The notes under the pieces were generated by a model, which was not told the origin of the DNA, did not search any database, and saw only the letters and a program-made list of their open reading frames with translations. From positions 48,001 through 112,000 of the forward strand of contig NZ_PXNP01000096.1 in NCBI RefSeq assembly GCF_003007675.1: a stretch of 64,000 nucleotides of DNA, in the 5' to 3' direction. The translations under genes were made by a program, and so were the position numbers. The DNA comes from Marinobacter fuscus. Its GTDB lineage: Bacteria > Pseudomonadota > Gammaproteobacteria > Pseudomonadales > Oleiphilaceae. Each line of letters begins with the position of its first letter. Positions within the stretch are counted from its first letter, which is position 1. Positions 40,376 to 48,720 of the stretch are shown here, in pieces.

Positions 40376-40899
40376 GTAACGGTTTACTGTTTATTGCCGA
40401 AAAGAATGGCTCGGTGTCGCCCCCTCAGCTGCCAGCCAGTCAGCGAGGGGCGGCTCTGATTATCAGCCTGGTGATTCTTCTGGTGATTACTATGATTGGC
40501 CTCGCCAGTATGAACTCATCGATTCTGCAAGAACGTATGTCGGCCAATGCTCAGAATGCCAGGCAGGCTTTTTTCTCTGCGGAGTCCGCCGGACAGGATC
40601 TGTTTAAACGTCTGGAGCCTATGAACGTGAACTCGACCGAGTGGAAACGTGCCTTGAATGCCCTGGACGCGGGTATTGGAGTCTCAACAACACCCGTTAA
40701 CTACTCAGGAGCCGGTACGGGAAAGAAAGCGACGTCGGAAATTCGCTACCTGGGAGAGGCCAACCTGATAGAAGGCCATTCTTTCGGTGAAGATATTGAG
40801 ACGTTCCGGCACAGATTCGAAATTATTGGTGATGCTGAAATCACGGGCTCCGGAGCAACCGGGCGGGTTGTTCGTGGTGTCAGTGTGGTTTTCTTTTAA
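40366..40899 (+). CDS. pilX: Type IV pilus minor pilin PilX
   Basis: 177 residues starting at the ATG 40366 inside the end of pilW. The cut is after G28 in ASQRG/AALIISLVILL; the helix lacks the E5 glutamate, which is normal for PilX. The motif ERMSANAQNARQAFFSAESA is the PilX N-terminal signature. Expected to bridge the minor pilins and PilY1. Confidence 0.9.
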   Translation: MQLSNGLLFIAEKNGSVSPPQLPASQRGAALIISLVILLVITMIGLASMNSSILQERMSANAQNARQAFFSAESAGQDLFKRLEPMNVNSTEWKRALNALDAGIGVSTTPVNYSGAGTGKKATSEIRYLGEANLIEGHSFGEDIETFRHRFEIIGDAEITGSGATGRVVRGVSVVFF

Positions 40900-40927
40900 T
40901 GGCAAGTGAACACTGAGGGTCGAACCT

Positions 40928-41302
40928 ATGAACTACGTGAAGTTTGGAATCACGTGTATTTTCGCAGTTATGGCACAGCTAGTTTGGGCTCAGCAGGAGC
41001 TTCCGTATGCAAATACCGCAATGACCTCAAGTGAGATTGCTGTTGAATCTCCATCTGTCATGCTGGCTTACTCCCGGTCCTCTGGCGTGGTTGAGATACG
41101 TTTCAAAGAATGTGACGGGTGTGAGTTCCGAGCCTTGCTACCTGCTGAGAATTTGAGGTTTTCGGCTGCCGGCGTTTCTATATCAGCCGGGGATGCTTTT
41201 AGGGAGTTGCAGGGAAGTGCTGGGACTGTATTCATCGATAGTGAGACTTCGAAAGTAAAAAGGGTTCAGTATTTTGATGCCAGCAATGGAGGTGGAAAAT
41301 GA
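40928..41302 (+). CDS. Small secreted protein between pilX and pilY1, function unknown
   Basis: 124 residues with a cleavable signal peptide (about 1-21, MAQLVWAQ/QE) and one CDGC pair in FKECDGCEFRAL. It starts 29 bases after pilX and overlaps pilY1 by four bases (ATGA), so it belongs to the pilus operon. P. aeruginosa has a small PilY2 in this operon, but downstream of pilY1, and I see no clear match. The CxxC could be a disulfide or a weak metal site. A periplasmic partner of PilY1 is a guess from position only. Confidence 0.7.
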   Translation: MNYVKFGITCIFAVMAQLVWAQQELPYANTAMTSSEIAVESPSVMLAYSRSSGVVEIRFKECDGCEFRALLPAENLRFSAAGVSISAGDAFRELQGSAGTVFIDSETSKVKRVQYFDASNGGGK

Positions 41303-44300
41303 AAACTCAGATGAACCGACTGGCTGCTTTTAGTCTTGGATTTTTGTTGGCATCTGGTACGACAAGTGCCTTGGCAGATGATACTGAGATCTTCTTTAAT
41401 ACACAGGACAGTACGAGTATTCGCCCCAATCTTCTTTTTATACTTGATAACTCGGGCAGCATGGACGCAATGGTTGATGTGAAAGTGTCGTCTGACCCGG
41501 TTTATGATCCGGATAAATCGTATTCCGGGGATTTTAATTCAAACTATGTTTACTATAAGCAAGATGGTGACTGGTATACCATCAGAAGGTCTGTGATTGA
41601 GTGCTCTGACCTGAATGGACGCATTGACACAGTAGGTGAGTTGAAGCAATACAGAATGGCGTACTTCTATAAAAGGAAGTGGCGGAGTTTTGATGAAGTC
41701 GATGTGAACAACAGTACGACTGACTGTGAGGCTGACAATGATCGGAGTGTTAATTGGAATAATTTTAGTAGACGCACATACTTTTCGCCAAATTATCTGA
41801 ACTGGCAAAGTGCGAAATCCGGAACGATAAAGATGACCCGGCTGGATGTCATGAAAGGTGTTGCCAAGCACCTAGCTGACACCACGACGGGTGTCAATAT
41901 CGGACTAATGGCCTTCAATACTGTCAACAACACTGAAGGCGGGCATCTTATGAACCCGATTGGTGATGTGTCCACTAATAGGGGGAATTTCAAGGCGGCT
42001 GTTGATACACTTGATCATGAAACCTGGACGCCGCTTTCAGAAACTTTATTTGAAGCCATGAGATATTATCAGGGTGAAAATCAGTTCCTCGATCGCAACC
42101 CAATAAAAAGCCAAGAGGATGGCTATATATCTCCTATCGAGTATGAGTGTCAGTCGAATAATATCATTCTAATGACTGATGGTGCTCCGACAAAGGATGG
42201 TAATCATGTTTCTACTATGGAAACAGAAATCGGAGCATCTTGTTCCGGCAACTGCCTTGATGAAATAGCGGGCTACATTCGAACAAATGATATGACGGAG
42301 GCGCACGACGGTGATCAAACGATAACTACCTACACGGTGGGTTTCGAGATCAATGATCCCTTGTTGGCGAAGACGGCGACTGCCGGAGGTGGAAAGTACT
42401 ATTTGGCGAATGATGCCGAAGAGCTGGCGAACGCTTTCAATGACATCGTAAGGGCCGTACTTGATACCAGCAGTACCTTTGTCGCCCCTGGCGTTGCGGT
42501 AAACTCGTTCAATCGCTTAAGTCATTTTGACGCTCTCTATTACTCTGTTTTCGAACCGGACACCCGGCCTTTGTGGCAAGGTAACCTGAAGCGCTACAAA
42601 ATCTCCGCTGGCGGTAAGATCGTCGATGTCAACGGCAAAGTAGCAATTGATTCCGCCACGGGGTTCTTTAAGGATGACACGCAAAGCTGGTGGTCGGCAT
42701 CTGCTGATGGTAAAGAGGTGAAGGCAGGCGGCGCACGTAGCCAGCTGCCCAATGTGCCGAGCAATCGCAAAGTGTACACATGGCTCAAAGGCAAGGCCCT
42801 GAGCGCCAGTGATAACCTGGTATCTACGTCGAACAAGGCCAACCTGACGAAAAGTGTGCTGGGAGACTCCAGCATGAGCGACACCGAGCACACCAACCTG
42901 ATTCGCTGGATTCGGGGAGAAGATGTTAAAGACGAAAATGAAAACGGGTCCACGAGCGATGCCAGAAAGTTTATTGCCGATCCTTTGCACTCTGAACCGA
43001 AACTGATTGTTTATGGCGGTACCGAGGCTTCTCCGGACACTACGATTTATTTCGGTGACAACCAGGGCTATTTGCATGCCATTGATGGTGAAACAGGCGA
43101 GTCCTACTTTGCCTTTATGCCGGAGGAAATGCTGAACAAGCAGAAAACCTTGATGGAGAACAAAGAAACGGAGTCTGGTCGCATCTATGGAATGGACGGT
43201 TCTGTGGTCAGCTGGGTTAAAAATCCCAGCGGCGGAATCAAGGCGGCGGATGGTGATCATGTGTACCTTTACACAGGTATGCGTCGCGGCGGGCGTAGCT
43301 ACTATGCTTTGGATGCAACCGACAGGGATGCTCCAAAGGCGTTGTGGAAAATCAATGGTGGATCCGGTGATTTTTCAGAGCTCGGCCAAACCTGGTCCAC
43401 GCCGGTCAAAACCAAGCTGAATATCGGCGGTACCGAGACAGATGTCCTGTTTTTCGCCGGTGGCTATGATGAAGACCAGGACGATGTGGCGACGATTACC
43501 GAAGATGACATGGGCCGGGCGTTGTATGTGGTTGATGCGAAAACGGGCAGCCGCTTGTGGTGGGCCGGTCCAAAAGGCTCCGGTGCGAATCTCGAACTTT
43601 CTCAGATGAAGTACAGCATGCCTGCATCGCCGAAGGTTCTGGATATCGATGGTGATGGGTTGGCAGATCAGGCTTATATCGGTGATATGGGTGGTCAGAT
43701 CTGGCGCTTCGATTTCAACAATGGTAACTCTGCCGGTACACTCGGATTTGGTGGTCGCATCGCCAACCTTTCCGGAGGCGACCATGCGTCGGCGCGGCGC
43801 TTCTATCATACACCGGACCTTTCCGTGAGCACCTTCTGGGGGAAACGCTACCTTAACCTGGTTATTGGTTCCGGTTTTCACGCCCATCCCCTGAACAAGG
43901 TTATCGAGGATCGCGCCTATATGATTCGCATTCCGGAGCTGTTTAGTGCGCCTGTCGATACTTCGACTGGATACGTAACCTATACCACTCTCACAGAAAG
44001 TGACCTTCTTGATATCACGGATAACAAGATTGGAGAGGGTACGGATAGCGAAAAACTGGCTGCCGAGAAAGCCTTGCAGAGCGCAAATGGCTGGATGCTC
44101 AAGCTTGAGAATAAAGGTGAAAAGGTATTGTCCCAGAGCCTGGTGGTGGATGGTGTGGTTACCTTCACAACCTATCAGCCAGCGCCGGCACTTTCTGCAT
44201 GTGCGCCGTCGACAGGTCGCTCACGACTCTACTCAATCGCGTTGCGTGATGGTCAGCCTGTTCGCAATTATGACGGCATTGGTGATCCGGATGAGCTGAC

Positions 44301-44460
44301 CAAGCCAGATCGGGTGAAAGATATTCCGGTTCCAGGGATTCCACCTGCACCGAAACTTCTCAGAACGGAAAAAGACGGTTTCATTTGTGTTGGTACAAAC
44401 TGTGAGAAGGTTGAAGATAGCAACACCTTTACTCAAACGTTCTGGAGGGAAGTGGAGTGA
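41299..44460 (+). CDS. pilY1: Type IV pilus tip adhesin PilY1
   Basis: 1053 residues with a Sec signal peptide (about 1-26). N-terminal von Willebrand A-like domain with a MIDAS motif D50-N-S52-G-S54; C-terminal beta-propeller (PilC/PilY1 domain) with a calcium loop D782-I-D784-G-D786-G-L-A-D790 that in P. aeruginosa controls pilus extension and retraction. It caps the pilus with the minor pilins and mediates adhesion and surface sensing. The first 1.2 kb is visibly more A+T-rich than the rest, suggesting an exchanged adhesin domain. Confidence 0.93.
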   Translation: MKTQMNRLAAFSLGFLLASGTTSALADDTEIFFNTQDSTSIRPNLLFILDNSGSMDAMVDVKVSSDPVYDPDKSYSGDFNSNYVYYKQDGDWYTIRRSVIECSDLNGRIDTVGELKQYRMAYFYKRKWRSFDEVDVNNSTTDCEADNDRSVNWNNFSRRTYFSPNYLNWQSAKSGTIKMTRLDVMKGVAKHLADTTTGVNIGLMAFNTVNNTEGGHLMNPIGDVSTNRGNFKAAVDTLDHETWTPLSETLFEAMRYYQGENQFLDRNPIKSQEDGYISPIEYECQSNNIILMTDGAPTKDGNHVSTMETEIGASCSGNCLDEIAGYIRTNDMTEAHDGDQTITTYTVGFEINDPLLAKTATAGGGKYYLANDAEELANAFNDIVRAVLDTSSTFVAPGVAVNSFNRLSHFDALYYSVFEPDTRPLWQGNLKRYKISAGGKIVDVNGKVAIDSATGFFKDDTQSWWSASADGKEVKAGGARSQLPNVPSNRKVYTWLKGKALSASDNLVSTSNKANLTKSVLGDSSMSDTEHTNLIRWIRGEDVKDENENGSTSDARKFIADPLHSEPKLIVYGGTEASPDTTIYFGDNQGYLHAIDGETGESYFAFMPEEMLNKQKTLMENKETESGRIYGMDGSVVSWVKNPSGGIKAADGDHVYLYTGMRRGGRSYYALDATDRDAPKALWKINGGSGDFSELGQTWSTPVKTKLNIGGTETDVLFFAGGYDEDQDDVATITEDDMGRALYVVDAKTGSRLWWAGPKGSGANLELSQMKYSMPASPKVLDIDGDGLADQAYIGDMGGQIWRFDFNNGNSAGTLGFGGRIANLSGGDHASARRFYHTPDLSVSTFWGKRYLNLVIGSGFHAHPLNKVIEDRAYMIRIPELFSAPVDTSTGYVTYTTLTESDLLDITDNKIGEGTDSEKLAAEKALQSANGWMLKLENKGEKVLSQSLVVDGVVTFTTYQPAPALSACAPSTGRSRLYSIALRDGQPVRNYDGIGDPDELTKPDRVKDIPVPGIPPAPKLLRTEKDGFICVGTNCEKVEDSNTFTQTFWREVE

Positions 44461-44915
44461 TCCGGGGCAAGACCGCGAGTAACAAGGGCTTTACGTTAAT
44501 TGAAGTCATGATTGTGGTAGCTATCGTCGGCATTCTTGCCGCGGTAGCCTATCCGTCGTATCAGGATCATGTTCGGAAATCCCGAAGAGCAGAGGCTCAG
44601 TCTGCTTTGATGGGGCTGGCGGCGGCAATGGAGCGACATTTCACGGCCACCAACAGCTACACCGGGGCAGGCGCAGGGGGCGGTGATACCGGCGCCCCCG
44701 GAATTTACTATGACAAGGTGCCCAAGGATGGAGGCACAGCCTACTACAATCTCACCATCGACAGTGCATCGGCCTCAGCGTTTGTAGTAAGGGCCACCCC
44801 GGTCAATGGGCAGGTGGGTGATGGTTTTCTGGATTTGAACAACCAGGGCATCAGGCGCTGGGATCGCGACAACAGTGGCAGTATCGGCACTGGCGAGGAT
44901 AAATGGACAAATTAG
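44457..44915 (+). CDS. pilE: Type IV pilin PilE-like minor pilin
   Basis: 152 residues, GTG start overlapping the pilY1 stop (GTGA). Leader cut after G11 in ASNKG/FTLIEVMIVVAIVGIL, Glu16 as E5, then the family PSYQDHVRKSRRAEAQ. The globular part has few cysteines and ends in a hydrophilic tail. By position at the end of the fimU-pilVWXY1 operon it is the PilE minor pilin, not the major PilA. Confidence 0.9.
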   Translation: MIRGKTASNKGFTLIEVMIVVAIVGILAAVAYPSYQDHVRKSRRAEAQSALMGLAAAMERHFTATNSYTGAGAGGGDTGAPGIYYDKVPKDGGTAYYNLTIDSASASAFVVRATPVNGQVGDGFLDLNNQGIRRWDRDNSGSIGTGEDKWTN

Positions 44916-44927
44916 TCGCACAAGGGG

Positions 44928-45482
44928 TTAACACCTGATGACCCCGCCCCAGGATAGACGAATGATGTTGTCCAGATCATCGTCGTGGATCGCGCGGAAG
45001 CGGCCCCCTCGGTTCACAGCCAGATAGCTCATCGGCTGTTTGTTGCCTGCGGTGGGGCAGGCAACAAGAGAGCCGCTGGCGCCAAGCATCAGGCCATTAG
45101 GCCCGAAGGCGAAGTAGCCTCGCCGACCCGTTCTGGAGTGTATCCGGTAGTGTTCGGGTGGCTGGATGTAGCGCCAGACGATGTCGTCATCCGGCCTTCG
45201 ATCCCGGTCGCTGTCGGAAAAAATCGCCACAGGCAAGCCCCAGTTGTCAACGCAATTCAAGCTTGGCGAGAGTGGACAGAGGATAACGGGAGCGCCTGTA
45301 TGTACCGCCTGCGACCTGGCGTAGGAAAAGGCGCCATGAAAGGTTGCAATGAGTTGCCTTTGGTGGCCGTTGGCGATTTCCTGGTGTAGTGCCGGTATCG
45401 CCATCCCTGCAATAATTGCAAACACGGCGATTGTGATAAGAAGCTCCACGAGCGTGAAGCCCCACGGTATTCGTTTTTTCAT
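44928..45482 (-). CDS. fimT: FimT-like minor pseudopilin (GspH family)
   Basis: 184 residues; start at 45482 behind GGGAGG. Leader cut after G8 in IPWG/FTLVELLITIAVF, Glu13 as E5. The C-terminal domain resembles FimT, which in some bacteria binds DNA for natural transformation. It faces the pilE operon tail to tail (12-base gap) and is on the strand of pilR/pilS. A second GspH-type protein beside FimU (37916) suggests a separate task, possibly DNA uptake; this is inference. Confidence 0.85.
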   Translation of the reverse strand: MKKRIPWGFTLVELLITIAVFAIIAGMAIPALHQEIANGHQRQLIATFHGAFSYARSQAVHTGAPVILCPLSPSLNCVDNWGLPVAIFSDSDRDRRPDDDIVWRYIQPPEHYRIHSRTGRRGYFAFGPNGLMLGASGSLVACPTAGNKQPMSYLAVNRGGRFRAIHDDDLDNIIRLSWGGVIRC

Positions 45483-45536
45483 ATTGCCTCCCTGGCACAA
45501 TGGTTTGGCTTTCTTCCTGAAAGCCAGTCTGATTAT

Positions 45537-46931
45537 CTACTCCATTCCCAACTTCTTCAACCGGTACCGCAATGCCCGAAAGCTGATTCCCAGGCGCTTG
45601 GCCGCTGCGGTCTTGTTCCAGCGGGTTGCCTCGAGCGCCTTTTCAATGGCTTGCCGCTCCAGGCCCTCCAGGTAATCTTCCAGATCAATTTCGCCTTCCG
45701 GCACAGCGATGGATTGCTGCGCTTCTGATGTCTGATCAGGCAGCGTTGGCTCCGGTGCAGCCCGGGCTGGCAGGCAGGCACCGCCTCCAAGGTGCAGGTC
45801 GCTGGCGTCTATCAGGTCTTCGTCGCACAGTGTAAAAGCCCGCTCCAGGATATTCTCCAGTTCCCGCACGTTGCCCGGGAACTCGTAACCCTGCAGGCGC
45901 TGGATGGCGGCCGGGGTGAGCTTAGCCGGGTCGCATTCGTATTCCCGGGCAATGCGGTTCAATATGTGCCCGGCCAGTAAGGGTACGTCGTCTGGCCGGT
46001 CGCGCAAGGGCGGAACCGAGAGCTCGATCACGTTTATGCGATAAAACAGATCCTGCCGGAAACTGCCTTCCTGCACCAGTTCCGGGAGATTCTTGTGGGT
46101 GGCGCTCAGTACCCGGATGTCTACCGGAATCTCTTTGGTGTCTCCCACCGGCCGTACCGCCTTTTCCTGAATGGCGCGCAGCAGCTTAACCTGCATGGCC
46201 AGCGGCAAATCCGCTACTTCATCCAGGAACAGGGTGCCGCCATCGGCGGAGCGGAACAGGCCAGCCTTGTTCTCGACTGCGCCGGTAAAACTGCCCTTTT
46301 TGTGCCCGAAAAATTCGCTCTCCATCAGTTCGGAGGGAATAGCGCCGCAGTTTACTGCGACAAAGGGCCCGTCACTGCGGGGGCCTTGCAGGTGAATCAT
46401 GCGGGCGACCAGCTCTTTGCCGCTGCCGGATTCTCCGCTGATAAACACCGGTGCCTGGCTGCGGGCCAGCTTCCGGGTCTGGTTGCGCAGCTTTTTGATC
46501 TGGGCGGAATCGCCGAGCAGCAGTTCGGGCTGATCATTACCGGTGGTTTTCGGCGTGCTGTTATCGGAGAGCTTCAGGGCGCTGTTGACCAGTTCCCGTA
46601 ACCGGGGCAGTTCAACCGGCTTCGAGACGAAGTCAAAGGCTCCAGCTTTGAGTGATTGAATGGCAGCGTCCATACTGCCGTAGGCGGTAATCACGGCTAC
46701 GGGTGTGTTGGGCGCGTTGTGCTGTATCCATTGCACCAGTTCTATGCCATTGCCATCGGGCAGGTTCATGTCCGTCAGGCATAACTGTGGCTGGTTTTTC
46801 TGCAGCAGTTCCCGGGCGGTACTCAGGTCAGGCGCCGTCCAGGTGGTAATGCCCATCCGGCCGAGGGTAATTTCCAGCAGATCCCGGATATCCGGCTCGT
46901 CGTCTACGATCAGCGCTGTGTGTCTAGTCAT
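45537..46931 (-). CDS. pilR: Sigma54-dependent response regulator PilR
   Basis: 464 residues: receiver domain with phospho-acceptor D54, AAA+ domain with Walker A GESGSGKE (166-173) and the sigma54-contact loop GSFTGA (213-218; GAFTGA is more common), and a C-terminal Fis-type helix-turn-helix. In Pseudomonas PilR activates pilA transcription. It is co-directional with and follows pilS after 52 bases. Confidence 0.95.
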   Translation of the reverse strand: MTRHTALIVDDEPDIRDLLEITLGRMGITTWTAPDLSTARELLQKNQPQLCLTDMNLPDGNGIELVQWIQHNAPNTPVAVITAYGSMDAAIQSLKAGAFDFVSKPVELPRLRELVNSALKLSDNSTPKTTGNDQPELLLGDSAQIKKLRNQTRKLARSQAPVFISGESGSGKELVARMIHLQGPRSDGPFVAVNCGAIPSELMESEFFGHKKGSFTGAVENKAGLFRSADGGTLFLDEVADLPLAMQVKLLRAIQEKAVRPVGDTKEIPVDIRVLSATHKNLPELVQEGSFRQDLFYRINVIELSVPPLRDRPDDVPLLAGHILNRIAREYECDPAKLTPAAIQRLQGYEFPGNVRELENILERAFTLCDEDLIDASDLHLGGGACLPARAAPEPTLPDQTSEAQQSIAVPEGEIDLEDYLEGLERQAIEKALEATRWNKTAAAKRLGISFRALRYRLKKLGME

Positions 46932-46983
46932 ACTTCTTGTGTCGGTTCCTTGTCGAGTTGAAACGCCCGATATGGCTGGTTCG

Positions 46984-48630
46984 TCAGATCATCCGCCCTG
47001 GATGTGCGAAGGTAATTCGGAAGCAGCATCCCGGCAGCGTATCTTCCACCAGCGACAAATGCGCCTGGTTGGCTTCGCAAAGCTCCCTGGCCAGATACAG
47101 GCCAAGGCCGGTACCGCTTTTGTCGGTGGTAAAAAAGGGTTCAAATACCGAATGCCGGTTCTCCGGTAAAATACCGGGGCCGAAGTCGCGAACATCTACG
47201 TGGGCACGGTTACCGTCTGCGGTTACCCCAGCCCTTAATTGTATCCGGTTTTCGCCGGTTTGCTGCCTGCTGTATCTCAGGCCATTGTCGCACAGATTGA
47301 CCATCACTTGTTCGATCTGGCTTTTGTCGAAACGTGCCTGCGGCAGTTCGTCGTCAATAATGAGCTCGATCCTGGCAGAACTCGGGTCTTCCAGTGTTTG
47401 GCGGAAGTCCTCGCAGAATTCGGTCAGCCACACGCCGATATCAGTAAGTTCCGAGCTTGCAACCCTGCGTCGGGACAAGTCCAGCACATTCTCGATGATG
47501 CCGTTCACTCTTCGGGAGTGCCGGTGAATAATATCGAGCATCTTGCGGTCACCCTGGTCGAGGTTTGGTGACTCGTCCATTAGCTGGGCAGCATGGCTGA
47601 TCGCCCCCAGCGGGTTGCGGATTTCGTGGGCAATACCAGCCGTCAGTCGCCCCAGAGATGCCAGTTTCATTTGCTGCGCCTGCTGGGTGACTTTACTCAT
47701 GTCTTCCACGAACACCAGAATCTGATCCCCCTGTTGTTGATCCAGAGGCGTAAAACTGGCCTGTAGCAGCGGTGATGTTGGCGATGCCTGGAACGGGGTT
47801 GTGCGGTTGTTTGGATTCTCCAGCCAGTTCGCCAGACCATCCAGCAAGGGTTTTGGTAATGGCTGTATTGGCGGCACCGTGTTGTCGTCGCTGGCGGTGG
47901 TGCCAAACAGGAGTTCTTCGGCGGCGGCATTGGCAAGCCGGATACTGCCCCGGCGATCGAGCACCAGAATGCCGGTGCGCATTCGTTGAATGATTTGCTG
48001 GTTGATCTGCTCGAGTTCCTGCAGGCTTTTTGCCCGGCTGCTGGCCAGTGCCTCGCTGCGTATCATGCGCCGGGAGATGCCCTGCAGAATGAATGCTGCG
48101 GCAAAATACACAATGCCAAGAGAGCCAGCCCGGACAATGTCATCCGCATTTTCGTTGAACGCAAGAACGGCCCAGCCGGTGATGCCCAAAGAGCAGAGCC
48201 CGGCAAGTGCGGCGTAGAAGGTGCCCATACGGCTCGGAGTCAGAATGTTGCCTGCAGCCACCGCTACAATGACCAGATTGGCCAGACCACCGGTAATGCC
48301 GGAGCCCGCCAGGAGCAGGCCATGCATGATCAGGATATCGAACACAATGGAAAGCACAAGGTGACGCCTGCGCAGCAGGAACCCGGTAGCCAGGCTGATC
48401 GCGACCAGGACGTTGATGGTCAGATACGAGGCCACACCCGCCTGGTAGTATTCGAGCCACCGTGTTTTGGTATCGGTGGTAATGGGCTCCAGAAACAAAA
48501 GGCCCACCAGCATCAGGCTGATGACCACGCGGTAGTAATTGTAAATGCGGAACAGGCGGGCTTGTTGCTGGGTTACCCCGGAGCCGAACAGCGAGCGTGA
48601 TGGTGATTCGTGGGTCAGTAGTGGCGGCAT
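46984..48630 (-). CDS. pilS: Sensor histidine kinase PilS
   Basis: 548 residues; I chose the ATG at 48630 (MPPLLTHESP), since the open frame upstream runs into nadE. About six transmembrane helices (about 25-190), a PAS-like linker, then a kinase core with H335 in AGIAHEIRNPLGAI and ATP-lid motifs NLCDNGLRYS, DFGPGI and GTGLGLYLARE. Partner of PilR; in P. aeruginosa the membrane part senses PilA. The pilS start and nadE start are divergent, 90 bases apart. Confidence 0.94.
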   Translation of the reverse strand: MPPLLTHESPSRSLFGSGVTQQQARLFRIYNYYRVVISLMLVGLLFLEPITTDTKTRWLEYYQAGVASYLTINVLVAISLATGFLLRRRHLVLSIVFDILIMHGLLLAGSGITGGLANLVIVAVAAGNILTPSRMGTFYAALAGLCSLGITGWAVLAFNENADDIVRAGSLGIVYFAAAFILQGISRRMIRSEALASSRAKSLQELEQINQQIIQRMRTGILVLDRRGSIRLANAAAEELLFGTTASDDNTVPPIQPLPKPLLDGLANWLENPNNRTTPFQASPTSPLLQASFTPLDQQQGDQILVFVEDMSKVTQQAQQMKLASLGRLTAGIAHEIRNPLGAISHAAQLMDESPNLDQGDRKMLDIIHRHSRRVNGIIENVLDLSRRRVASSELTDIGVWLTEFCEDFRQTLEDPSSARIELIIDDELPQARFDKSQIEQVMVNLCDNGLRYSRQQTGENRIQLRAGVTADGNRAHVDVRDFGPGILPENRHSVFEPFFTTDKSGTGLGLYLARELCEANQAHLSLVEDTLPGCCFRITFAHPGRMI

Positions 48631-48678
48631 AGCGCTTCGGGTGTCTCTGTTCGGAGGAAATGTCAGTTTATCACGGGT

Positions 48679-48684
48679 TATAAT
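48679..48684 (+). promoter_or_regulatory. Possible -10 element of nadE
   Basis: TATAAT lies 36 bases upstream of the nadE ATG in the divergent pilS/nadE gap. I see no good -35 at the right spacing. Confidence 0.35.
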
Positions 48685-48720
48685 AGCCTTTTCACGGCAA
48701 CAAGTTACAGGAGCCATTCC

